The notes beneath the pieces were generated by a model, which saw nothing but the letters and a program-made list of their open reading frames with translations, ran no database searches and was not told the origin of the DNA. 64,000 nucleotides of DNA, taken from NCBI GenBank assembly GCA_017439675.1, contig JAFSIQ010000040.1:1-64000 (forward strand). The letters run 5' to 3'. A program made the position numbers and the translations under genes. Positions within the stretch are counted from its first letter, which is position 1, and each line of letters starts with the position of its first letter. The stretch comes from Lachnospiraceae bacterium. Lineage in GTDB: Bacteria > Bacillota > Clostridia > Lachnospirales > Lachnospiraceae. Of this stretch, positions 28,803 through 36,346 are shown one piece after another.

Positions 28803-29561
28803 ATGAAGACAGATGTACTAGTTGTAAAAGGTGTACAGTTTGGGGCAGATGTGCCTAAGATATGTGTGCCGATTGTGGAACGGAATAGAGAAACCATTTT
28901 GGCATACGCAGAGAAAGCGTTGGAACAAAAGCCTGACTTGTTGGAGCTACGTATTGATTGGTATGAAAGCTTATATAATGTGGAATCAGTGATTTCCCTG
29001 CTGAAGGATGTAAGGGAGACTATAGGTGAGACCATTTTACTGTTCACTATTCGAACCAAGCAGGAAGGTGGAGAAGCCGACATTACGGTAGAAGAGTATG
29101 AAACACTTTGTGCCCGTGTCTGTGAAAGTGGTTTGGTTGATTTTATAGATGTGGAAGCATTTATGGAAGATGGGTTGTTGGAACGGATGTGCAAGGTGGC
29201 ACATGATAATGGCATTTATGTGATTGCCAGCAATCATGATTTTGAAAAAACACCGGAGGAATCAGAGATTGTTCGCCGGTTGACATATATGGAGAAACAG
29301 GGGGCAGATATACCGAAGATTGCGGTGATGCCAACGAAGGAAAGAGATGTACTGATGCTATTGTCAGCGACCTTGGGTTATAAGGAACAGGACGGTAGCA
29401 AACCAGTGATTACTATGTCCATGGGAAAGATGGGTGTGGTGAGCCGATTGTGTGGGGAAATATTTGGTTCTGCGGTAACATTTGCAACGGCAGGCAAAGT
29501 TTCAGCACCGGGACAGATTGCAATAGAGGAAATGAAATCTATATTCAATGTATTACATTAG
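28803..29561 (+). CDS. aroD: type I 3-dehydroquinate dehydratase
   Basis: A 252-residue class I enzyme that converts 3-dehydroquinate to 3-dehydroshikimate in the shikimate pathway, through a Schiff base. The start at 28803 has GAGG about 10 bases upstream and gives the usual family length; an in-frame ATG at 28785 lies before that site. Motifs: PKICVPIV, then ELRID (E48, R50), SNHDF (catalytic His near 145), PKIAVMP (Schiff-base Lys near 172), and MSMGKMGVVSRL with the APGQ loop near the C terminus. All key residues are present. No other shikimate genes are adjacent. Confidence 0.95.
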   Translation: MKTDVLVVKGVQFGADVPKICVPIVERNRETILAYAEKALEQKPDLLELRIDWYESLYNVESVISLLKDVRETIGETILLFTIRTKQEGGEADITVEEYETLCARVCESGLVDFIDVEAFMEDGLLERMCKVAHDNGIYVIASNHDFEKTPEESEIVRRLTYMEKQGADIPKIAVMPTKERDVLMLLSATLGYKEQDGSKPVITMSMGKMGVVSRLCGEIFGSAVTFATAGKVSAPGQIAIEEMKSIFNVLH

Positions 29562-29583
29562 ATAGACGGTAGGAGGTTCTTGC

Positions 29584-31266
29584 ATGGGGAACACGGATGA
29601 CAAGCAGGTTGATATGAATAATGCGATTCCGAGAAATCCGAAAACACCAGCCAGCGATGAGGAAATCAAAGAGTTATTGCGCAAGGCTTCGCAGCAGATT
29701 GCTGAGAAGGAGAAGACTTTGAAAAAGGATGTAGAGAAGGGTTCAGATAAGAATTCTGAAAAGAAGGATTCTGCGCTAAGTTCAAAGGAGCGAGAAAACA
29801 TTGATTTGATTGCTAAGAAAAAGGCTGCGGAGAAAGCCAAGCTAGAGGAAGCGGCAAAGAAGATTGCTACGGACAAGGCAAAGGCGGAAGAAGCAAAGAA
29901 GGCTGCGGAGAAAGCCAAGCTAGAGGAAACAGCGAAGAAAATCGCTGAGGATAAGGCGAAGACGGAAGAAGCAAAGAAGGCTGCGGAGAAAGCCAAGCTA
30001 GAGGAAACAGCGAAGAAAATCGCTGAGGATAAGGCGAAGACGGAAGAAGCAAAGAAAACTGTTGACAAGACCAAGTTAGAGGAAGTGGCGACAGGTAAAT
30101 CGAAAAGCTCTGCGGTTCGGAAGGATGCAGATAAGAAGGATAATGTGAAAGCGACAGATAAGGCTGGAAAGGGTACATCCGCTTCAAAGGATAGCAAGAT
30201 GCCGGAATTCAAGGTGGAAGATGACATATATGTGTCCCAGAGAAAACCACCGGTGGCAAAGAATTATAAGATGACGGTGGGCGATATTATTGGTGCTGTT
30301 TTTGAAGGTATCTGGATTGCTGTTAAGTTGATGGTGGTAGTGTTTATTGTCACGGCAATTGTGGGATTCTTTTTATCTAGGGATTTGATGATTCGTGGAC
30401 GTAGCGGTGAACAGATATCCAAGCAGGGGATGAGCATTGCGGCACAGGCATTGTCAGGAAAGACAGCAACCAAGAAGGAAGCGAAGCTTTGGAGTCAGGA
30501 GGTGGACTTTGAGAAGCTTACAATGGAAACGGATGATGGCAAGATTTTGGTTGCTCGTCAGTATGTGATAGATGAGACTGGTGACGAGTGGGTTGTCATT
30601 TTGCATGGTCAGAATGGTAGCATGGAGGATATATATGATATTGCATACCGGTATTCGGAAGAAGGATATAACGTTTTGATGCCGGATTTGAGAGCGAATG
30701 GTGAAAGTGAAGGTTCCTACTTCGGAATGGGTTGGTTAGACCGTCTCGATGTAATTAACTGGATTGATGTGGTGCTAGAGGAGAATCCAAGTGCCAATGT
30801 TGCCATCCACGGAGTGGATTTAGGTGCTGCGACCGCATTGATGTTGTCCGGTGAACCGCTTAAAGATTCCGTCAAGGTAATCGTGGCAGAGGGGGCTTAC
30901 ACTTCTGCATGGGATGCGGTAAAGACAGAGTATAAGACAAGACATGAGAAGTGGCCAACATTTCCTGCTGTGCATATGCTAAGTGCAGTAGCCAAGGTAT
31001 GGGGCGGATACAGCCTGACCGAAGCGGATGCGGTGGAGCAGGTAAGGAAGACCTCTGTGCCAATTTTGTTGATTCATGGTGCCAATGACACCTATGTGAC
31101 AGCGGAGATGACAGAGGAGTTGAATCAGGCGATTGCATCCGAACACGAGGTGTTGACAGTGGCTACGGGAACCCATGAGGATTGCCGTTTTGCAGAGCCC
31201 GACACCTACTATACAAAGGTGTTTGATTTTGTAGAGAGACATATTGACAAAGATAACAAGAAGTGA
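29584..31266 (+). CDS. membrane-anchored alpha/beta hydrolase with long Ala/Lys/Glu coiled coil
   Basis: A 560-residue protein. Residues 1-~215 are a cytoplasmic, highly charged region containing a 26-residue repeat (KAAEKAKLEE type) likely to form a coiled coil. A membrane segment lies near 238-262 (VKLMVVVFIVTAIVGFF), and an extracellular alpha/beta hydrolase domain occupies ~310-555. The oxyanion strand is VVILHGQNG. The nucleophile elbow, normally GxSxG, reads HGVDLGAA, so Asp replaces Ser. A late-strand Asp (HGANDTYV) and a His (ATGTHEDC) complete a triad. GGAGG precedes the start. It follows aroD by 22 bases and may be co-transcribed. The substrate is unknown; the Asp could act as nucleophile, as in dehalogenase-type relatives, or activity may be altered. 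Confidence 0.85.
   Translation: MGNTDDKQVDMNNAIPRNPKTPASDEEIKELLRKASQQIAEKEKTLKKDVEKGSDKNSEKKDSALSSKERENIDLIAKKKAAEKAKLEEAAKKIATDKAKAEEAKKAAEKAKLEETAKKIAEDKAKTEEAKKAAEKAKLEETAKKIAEDKAKTEEAKKTVDKTKLEEVATGKSKSSAVRKDADKKDNVKATDKAGKGTSASKDSKMPEFKVEDDIYVSQRKPPVAKNYKMTVGDIIGAVFEGIWIAVKLMVVVFIVTAIVGFFLSRDLMIRGRSGEQISKQGMSIAAQALSGKTATKKEAKLWSQEVDFEKLTMETDDGKILVARQYVIDETGDEWVVILHGQNGSMEDIYDIAYRYSEEGYNVLMPDLRANGESEGSYFGMGWLDRLDVINWIDVVLEENPSANVAIHGVDLGAATALMLSGEPLKDSVKVIVAEGAYTSAWDAVKTEYKTRHEKWPTFPAVHMLSAVAKVWGGYSLTEADAVEQVRKTSVPILLIHGANDTYVTAEMTEELNQAIASEHEVLTVATGTHEDCRFAEPDTYYTKVFDFVERHIDKDNKK
29821..30054 (+). repeat. three tandem 78-bp repeats in the hydrolase coiled coil
   Basis: Units start at 29821, 29899 and 29977. 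The second and third are identical over 78 bp, the first differs at several sites, and a degenerate fourth starts at 30055. The unit is 26 codons long, so copy changes keep the frame. Confidence 0.9.
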
Positions 31267-31304
31267 TTGCGCCAAGCGATGCACTTTGAGGAAAAAGTAT
31301 GAAG

Positions 31305-31331
31305 TGGTGCACAGATTGTGCACCATTTTAT
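31305..31331 (+). terminator. hairpin terminator after the hydrolase gene
   Basis: TGGTGCACA (31305-31313) pairs perfectly with TGTGCACCA (31317-31325), followed by a short T-rich tail. Confidence 0.7.
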
Positions 31332-31407
31332 GCTTATGAGAGTATTCATATACAAATGACAGGTGGTTTGAAGATAGACAAAGATGAGTAGGACAAGGAG
31401 TTTCGTT

Positions 31408-32619
31408 ATGGAGAAAAAGAAATACAACGATTTGTCAAAAGAGTTACAACAAAGAATAATGGATGAGCGTGGAAAAGGATATGTTAATCCGTACCGTACT
31501 AAGGATGCAGATGCAGTTCGGAGAAAACAGGATTGGGACAAGAATAAGCTTCTTCGCCCTGCGTATGTGAGAGATATTGAGAAAATTATGCATACCCCTT
31601 ATTACAATCGTTATGCAGATAAGACTCAGGTGTTTTCCTTTTACAAGAATGATGATATTACAAGACGTGCATTGCATGTGCAGTTAGTGTCCCGCATTGC
31701 AAGAAATATTGGTAGCTTGCTTGGGTTAAATGAGGATTTGATTGAAGCGATAGCGTTAGGTCATGACATTGGACATACGCCATTTGGTCACGCAGGAGAG
31801 AGATACCTAAGCGAATGTCTACAGGAGCATGCAGGACAGTATTTTAATCATAATGTACACAGTGTCCGGGTACTGGACACCATTTTAAACCGCAATATTA
31901 GTTTGCAGACCTTGGATGGAATTCTTTGCCACAATGGGGAATTTGCCATGCAGGAATATCGTCCTGTACCGATGGAAGATTTCTCGTGCTTTGACCGGAA
32001 ATACGAGCAGTGCTATGTGGATGAAGCGGCTATTGGAAAACTGATACCATACACATTAGAGGCTTGTGTGGTTCGGGTGTGTGATATGATTGCTTATCTT
32101 GGAAAGGACAGACAGGACGCAAAGAGAGCCAATCTAATTAAAAACGATAGCATTTTTGATGAGCAGGCATTTGGAAAGAGTAATCCAGAAATTATCAATA
32201 ATCTCATCGTGAACATTGTGGAGAACAGCTATGGCAAGGATTGCATTGTCATGGATGATGAATATTATATGGCAATCAAGGCGACGAAGAAGGAAAATTA
32301 CGAAAAGATATATTTCAATGAGTCAGTGGAACGCACCTACAAGGAGAGCATTCAGCCAATGTTCCATACCATGTATAACAGACTTTTGGCGGATGCCAAG
32401 GCAAAGGATACAAGCTCTATTCTTTACAAACATCACATTGAGTTTGTGAAGGAAAGCACTAAAACTTATGGATATGAGGCGTATTTAGATACTACCACAC
32501 CGGAACAAATGGTGGTAGATTATATAGCAAGTATGACAGATGATTACTTTGTGGACTTGTATGAATACTTGTTTCCAGGTAGTTCATATAAGATTGAGTA
32601 TGTGTCGTATTTTGAGTAG
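31408..32619 (+). CDS. dGTPase-like HD-domain nucleotide triphosphohydrolase
   Basis: A 403-residue HD-superfamily protein related to deoxyguanosinetriphosphate triphosphohydrolase, which cleaves dNTP to nucleoside and tripolyphosphate. Motifs: RPAYVRDIEKIMHTPYYNR near the start, HVQLVSRIARNIG (first His), ALGHDIGHTPFGHAGE (HD pair), HNVHSVRVL, and a late Asp in RVCDMIAY. GGAG at 31397-31400 supports the ATG at 31408; the in-frame ATG at 31384 has no site. It is shorter than E. coli Dgt, as in the dGTPase-like group of Firmicutes. Its own terminator follows. Confidence 0.88.
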   Translation: MEKKKYNDLSKELQQRIMDERGKGYVNPYRTKDADAVRRKQDWDKNKLLRPAYVRDIEKIMHTPYYNRYADKTQVFSFYKNDDITRRALHVQLVSRIARNIGSLLGLNEDLIEAIALGHDIGHTPFGHAGERYLSECLQEHAGQYFNHNVHSVRVLDTILNRNISLQTLDGILCHNGEFAMQEYRPVPMEDFSCFDRKYEQCYVDEAAIGKLIPYTLEACVVRVCDMIAYLGKDRQDAKRANLIKNDSIFDEQAFGKSNPEIINNLIVNIVENSYGKDCIVMDDEYYMAIKATKKENYEKIYFNESVERTYKESIQPMFHTMYNRLLADAKAKDTSSILYKHHIEFVKESTKTYGYEAYLDTTTPEQMVVDYIASMTDDYFVDLYEYLFPGSSYKIEYVSYFE

Positions 32620-32628
32620 AGGAGGTAG

Positions 32629-32660
32629 GGGTATATTTCGTTTGAAATATACCTGTTTTG
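32629..32660 (+). terminator. terminator after the dGTPase-like gene
   Basis: GGTATATTTC (32630-32639) pairs with GAAATATACC (32644-32653), followed by TGTTTT. The remaining ~220 bases before the next gene contain only AT-rich leader. Confidence 0.75.
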
Positions 32661-32882
32661 CATGAAGGAGATTTTCCGGTTGAATATTTTAGGGGACTAT
32701 GCTATTCTTTTTCTAAGCAAATAGTTCTGTTATTCTTAGTAGCATATTTTTGCTATATCTGGTTGGATGGCGCCATTTATTCTAACACAACTCTTGCTTA
32801 TATTTTCATGTACTAATAACAAAGGGCAAGAGAAGATAGTTCGTGGTGGTTGCTATTTTGATATTGCCAGAATAGGAGGAAT

Positions 32883-33812
32883 ATGGGACAAAAGAAGAAC
32901 CAGTGGCATCCGGGTTTTGCCGCGGCAATTCGGATGGAGTTGAAAGACAATCAAGACGACCTTGTGTTTGAAGAAGAACATCTTCTTAGTAAGAAACCAT
33001 TACAAATGGATATGCTGATTATTAAGAACGACAAGAATGTGGAGATAAGGAACCGAATTGGAAAAATATTTAGGCGGTATAATATTATAGAATACAAATC
33101 ACCGCAAGATGCAATGGGTATTGATGCATTTTATAAAGTGCTTGGGTATGCGTCTCTTTATAAAGTGAGTAGTGAACATGAGAATGGTTATAAGATGGAG
33201 GACATTACCATAACGCTTGTGCGGCAACGTTATCCAGCAAAGCTTGTAGCATATCTAAAGGAAAATGACTATATTGTAGAAAAGATGTTTCCGGGAATCT
33301 ACTATGTGACGGGGAATGTGTTGTTCACGATTCAGATTATTGTTTCGAAGGACTTAGGAAAAGAAGAGAATATATGGTTACATTCTTTGCAAAGTGATAT
33401 TTCAAAGGAATCATATCACGAGTTACTTGATTCTATTGAGCAGTTAGATGCAAAACAGAGAGAATTATATGGTGAGGCCGTGTTACAGGTCGTAACATCT
33501 GCCAATAGAGGTCAGATTGAAAAGTGGAAGGAGGAGTCTACAATGTGTGAAGCATTAGCAGAAATTATGGCACCAGAGTTGGAAGCGGGTAAGAAGAAGG
33601 CGAGAAGTGAGGGGTTAGCGGAAGGAAGAGCGGAAGGGAGAGTATTGGGAAGAGCAGAAGGAAGAGCAGAAGGAAGAGCAGAAGGAAGAGCAGAAGGAAG
33701 AGCAGAAGGAAGAGTTTTAGCATATGCAGATATGGGGTTATCTGTTGATGAAATTGCTAACAAGGTAGATATTTCTGTTCCGGAGGTGGAAAGGATTCTT
33801 GCGGACAATTAG
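32883..33812 (+). CDS. PD-(D/E)XK-fold (Rpn/transposase-nuclease-like) protein with RAEG repeats
   Basis: A 309-residue protein with an N-terminal nuclease-like core: an early Glu (FEEEHLL), PLQMDMLII with the metal Asp, and IIEYKSP supplying the E-x-K motif, all within residues ~25-80. This matches the Rpn/YhgA-like group of PD-(D/E)XK proteins that are abundant as multi-copy genes in gut Clostridia. The C-terminal part has five perfect GRAE repeats and a final helix-turn-helix-like segment (MGLSVDEIANKVDISVPEVE). AGGAGGA precedes the start. Roles proposed for the family include recombination-promoting nuclease; no partner gene is visible here. Confidence 0.75.
   Translation: MGQKKNQWHPGFAAAIRMELKDNQDDLVFEEEHLLSKKPLQMDMLIIKNDKNVEIRNRIGKIFRRYNIIEYKSPQDAMGIDAFYKVLGYASLYKVSSEHENGYKMEDITITLVRQRYPAKLVAYLKENDYIVEKMFPGIYYVTGNVLFTIQIIVSKDLGKEENIWLHSLQSDISKESYHELLDSIEQLDAKQRELYGEAVLQVVTSANRGQIEKWKEESTMCEALAEIMAPELEAGKKKARSEGLAEGRAEGRVLGRAEGRAEGRAEGRAEGRAEGRVLAYADMGLSVDEIANKVDISVPEVERILADN
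33648..33707 (+). repeat. five perfect 12-bp repeats (GGAAGAGCAGAA)
   Basis: The repeats code for Gly-Arg-Ala-Glu five times within the PD-(D/E)XK gene, flanked by degenerate copies. Unit length is a multiple of three, so expansion alters linker length without shifting the frame. Confidence 0.95.
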
Positions 33813-33853
33813 TATTGTGATGAAATGAGTAGATAATGGAATAAAGATAATTC

Positions 33854-33896
33854 AATCCCCTTGCTTTCTGGTGCCTAGAAGGTAAGGGGATTTTTG
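33854..33896 (+). terminator. terminator after the PD-(D/E)XK gene
   Basis: AATCCCCTT (33854-33862) pairs with AAGGGGATT (33884-33892), followed by TTT. Confidence 0.85.
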
Positions 33897-33910
33897 CGCG
33901 TCTCTAATAC

Positions 33911-33975
33911 CAAAAGTTACATCGAGCGGGTTAAAAGTTACATGCACGATTTTTCGCTTTTTTTTCTGCTAGAAT
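33911..33975 (+). promoter_or_regulatory. activator-type promoter with 21-bp-spaced direct repeats (copy 1)
   Basis: Two AAAAGTTAC repeats start at 33912 and 33933 (21-bp period). A TAGAAT -10 box lies at 33970-33975, exactly 37 bases after the start of the second repeat, and no good -35 box is present. Two GTT-centred 9-mers two helical turns apart are the usual layout of LytTR-type activator sites (AgrA, VirR, ComE classes). An almost identical arrangement occurs at 36209-36273. Confidence 0.7.
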
Positions 33976-34040
33976 GAATTGTGTTGAAAGTATGCAAAGT
34001 ATAAATTGCACAATACAGTTATAAGAGGAGGAATAGTAGT

Positions 34041-35066
34041 ATGAAAAGAATATCAAAAATTATGTTAGTTGCATTAACTATGGTAATGTGTATGTTTTAC
34101 CATAATGAGGTAAAGGCGGCAACAACAGAGGTTGCATTTGGACAAGAATATAGTGGGGTTATAAATGACACCAATAGTTCTCATGGTTATAAGATTGTAT
34201 TACAAGAGTCAGGTTATTTAACTACATCTTATGAGCAGTCGAGTAATAAGCAATTGGTATGGAGTTTGTATGATGCGTCCAATAAGAGATTGTCAAGTGA
34301 AACTCTTTATTCCTATACTTCAGGTAGCGTGGGGGTCAGATTGGATGCTGGAACTTATTATGTGTATATATATAAACCATATTCGTGGATGAATGATTCA
34401 ACTTACAAGATAAAATTTTCTTTCCAAAGTGCAAATGAAACATTTACTTATACAAATGATTTTATATCCGATGTGTCGAATAAGGGTTCTATTCCATATG
34501 TCACCGCAATAAATGGACACATTTCAATCGGAGAAACAGATGATTATTATAAGATTGTTGTGCCGAAAAAGGGAACTATTACAGTAGATATAACAACAAG
34601 CAATGAAGATATATATGCAATGTTATGCGATAAGAATGGTAACTCAGTTAGCGAAATAAAGAATTTTTTTAGTTATAGTACTCGGGAATCAAAAACAATT
34701 TCTCTGTCAAAAGGAACTTATTACCTTAGAATATGGCAGGATTTAAATAGAACAGGAACTTATACATTTAAAGTATCTTATTCCAAAAGTGCATTAAAAA
34801 CATTTTCGCTAAAAAAGGTATCTAATAAATCTATGGTTGTAAAAGCAGATAAAGCAGGTGCTGTCTCTGGATATGAGATTCGTTACAAAAAGGGTTCTGG
34901 AAAGTGGAAAAATATTAACGTTGGTGGCAGCAAGAAGTTGAATAAGACAATTAAGAAATTGTCCAAAGGAAAGAAATATACCGTACAGATTAGAACATAT
35001 TACAAGTATAATGGCAAGGTTTTGTATTCAGATTGGAGTGTGAAGAGAAAGATTACGTTAAAGTAG
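34041..35066 (+). CDS. secreted protein with two PPC-like domains and a fibronectin-like C terminus
   Basis: A 341-residue exported protein. Residues 1-26 are a signal peptide ending VKAA. Two pre-peptidase-C-terminal-like beta domains follow (~30-135 and ~140-250); each has the LDAGTYYVYIY or LSKGTYYLRIW strand typical of the fold. A fibronectin-like lysine-rich domain closes the protein (~255-341; YEIRYKKGSGKW, YTVQIRTYYKYNG). No catalytic domain is present, so a binding or structural surface role is likely. AGAGGAGG precedes the start, and the gene is driven by the direct-repeat promoter. It ends at a strong terminator and is therefore monocistronic. Confidence 0.8.
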   Translation: MKRISKIMLVALTMVMCMFYHNEVKAATTEVAFGQEYSGVINDTNSSHGYKIVLQESGYLTTSYEQSSNKQLVWSLYDASNKRLSSETLYSYTSGSVGVRLDAGTYYVYIYKPYSWMNDSTYKIKFSFQSANETFTYTNDFISDVSNKGSIPYVTAINGHISIGETDDYYKIVVPKKGTITVDITTSNEDIYAMLCDKNGNSVSEIKNFFSYSTRESKTISLSKGTYYLRIWQDLNRTGTYTFKVSYSKSALKTFSLKKVSNKSMVVKADKAGAVSGYEIRYKKGSGKWKNINVGGSKKLNKTIKKLSKGKKYTVQIRTYYKYNGKVLYSDWSVKRKITLK

Positions 35067-35090
35067 AGGGAAGATATAGTATAGATGTTT

Positions 35091-35135
35091 AGCCCTGATT
35101 TATGATATACTTTTATATCATATCAGGGCTTTTTG
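35091..35135 (+). terminator. terminator after the PPC-domain gene
   Basis: AGCCCTGAT (35091-35099) pairs with ATCAGGGCT (35122-35130), extended inside by ATGATATA/TATATCAT, and followed by TTTTT. Confidence 0.9.
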
Positions 35136-35226
35136 TGTTATATGGTAATATTTTTATAAAGGAAAAAATATGTAAAACAGATTAGATCACTTTGTATACA
35201 AATGGAATAAGAGAAAGAGAGGGTGT

Positions 35227-36159
35227 ATGTGTAAATTAAAATTATTTATAATTGGTAATGGTTTTGACATTGCACATGGAATGAATACCTCATATGAGGA
35301 TTTTCGTGAGTATTTGTTGAGTCAATGTCCTAAGACGGTTAAGTTAAATGGATTGCTCCCGCAATCGAAACAGCTTTCGGACGGAGCTGTTTTCTATCCT
35401 ATAAATGAGGTGTTGGTGTTTATAGAAGATATTATATCAAAGGTAGAAGGAGATAAATGGAGTGATTTGGAAAATACACTCGGTTGTTTGGAATATGATG
35501 AGTATTTGGATGATTGGATAGAATATGAAAGTGATAATCCATTTCATGAGGTTTATAGAAATCAAGAGAAAGTTCATGTAATTTTTGATTTGATTAGTAA
35601 GATACCGCATTACTTTAATAATTGGATTCGTACTATAAGTTTAGAAAGTGTGACTCAAAAGAAGGATTTTAGAAAGTTGATTAACAATAGAAAAGATTAC
35701 TTTTTAACATTTAATTATACTAAAACTTTAGAAGATATTTATGAATGTCAAAATGTGTGTCATATTCACGGAGTGCAAGGCTCAGATCTTTTGTTCGGGC
35801 ATGGGAATAGCGAAGATTATTGCGATGAGTATATGAATAGTTATATTGGCTCAGAAGGTGAATTATCTGAGTTACATTATAAATTAAGAAAAAATACAGA
35901 GAAAGCAATTAAGGATAATCAAAATTTTTTTAGTGGTTTGTCAAAAAGGATATGCGAAATATATTCATATGGTTTTTCATTTTCTGATGTTGATTTGGTA
36001 TATATAGCAAAAATTTGTCAAAAATTGAATACTAAGAAAATGAAGTGGTATTTAAATGATTATAATTGTGAACCAAATTCCGAGGAATATTGCAGATTAG
36101 TGAGAACGTTAAGAGATTGCAAGTTTAAGGGAGAAATTTTGACGTTTCATATTGATTAA
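35227..36159 (+). CDS. AbiH-family phage abortive-infection protein
   Basis: A 310-residue protein with the AbiH N-terminal signature: LFIIGNGFDIAHGM, then SYEDFREYL within residues ~5-28. The central motif FLTFNYTKTLEDIY and a HIHG motif (~180) are also typical of the family. AbiH was described in Lactococcus as an abortive-infection factor; its biochemistry is unresolved, though the GNGFD start suggests nucleotide binding. The ribosome site is a modest GAGAGGG. Codon composition is more AT-rich than the genes before 33.8 kb. No other defence gene adjoins it, so it may act alone. It lies between the two direct-repeat promoters. Confidence 0.8.
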   Translation: MCKLKLFIIGNGFDIAHGMNTSYEDFREYLLSQCPKTVKLNGLLPQSKQLSDGAVFYPINEVLVFIEDIISKVEGDKWSDLENTLGCLEYDEYLDDWIEYESDNPFHEVYRNQEKVHVIFDLISKIPHYFNNWIRTISLESVTQKKDFRKLINNRKDYFLTFNYTKTLEDIYECQNVCHIHGVQGSDLLFGHGNSEDYCDEYMNSYIGSEGELSELHYKLRKNTEKAIKDNQNFFSGLSKRICEIYSYGFSFSDVDLVYIAKICQKLNTKKMKWYLNDYNCEPNSEEYCRLVRTLRDCKFKGEILTFHID

Positions 36160-36208
36160 TTTGATTGCCAACAGTTAGATGGTAATAGAATTTTGTGTCT
36201 AGAAATAC

Positions 36209-36273
36209 CAATAGTTACGTTGAGAGGGTTAAAAGTTACATGTGTGATTTTTAACCCTTTTTTCTGTTAAAAT
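36209..36273 (+). promoter_or_regulatory. activator-type promoter with 21-bp-spaced direct repeats (copy 2)
   Basis: The repeats AATAGTTAC (from 36210) and AAAAGTTAC (from 36231) are 21 bp apart. A TAAAAT -10 box lies at 36268-36273, again 37 bases after the second repeat. The surrounding ~80 bases align with copy 1 at 33903-33985. It precedes a four-gene operon of envelope proteins (36347-42274). Confidence 0.7.
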
Positions 36274-36346
36274 GAATTGTGTAAAAAATATAGAGATGTT
36301 TATGGAATAGTGAACGAAAGAACAGTATGAGGAGGATAAAAGAGCG

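Noticed and set aside
29553..30227. Minus-strand 224-codon Ala/Ser/Phe-rich frame
   Set aside because: It is the complement of the Ala/Lys/Glu repeat region of the hydrolase gene and has no ribosome site.
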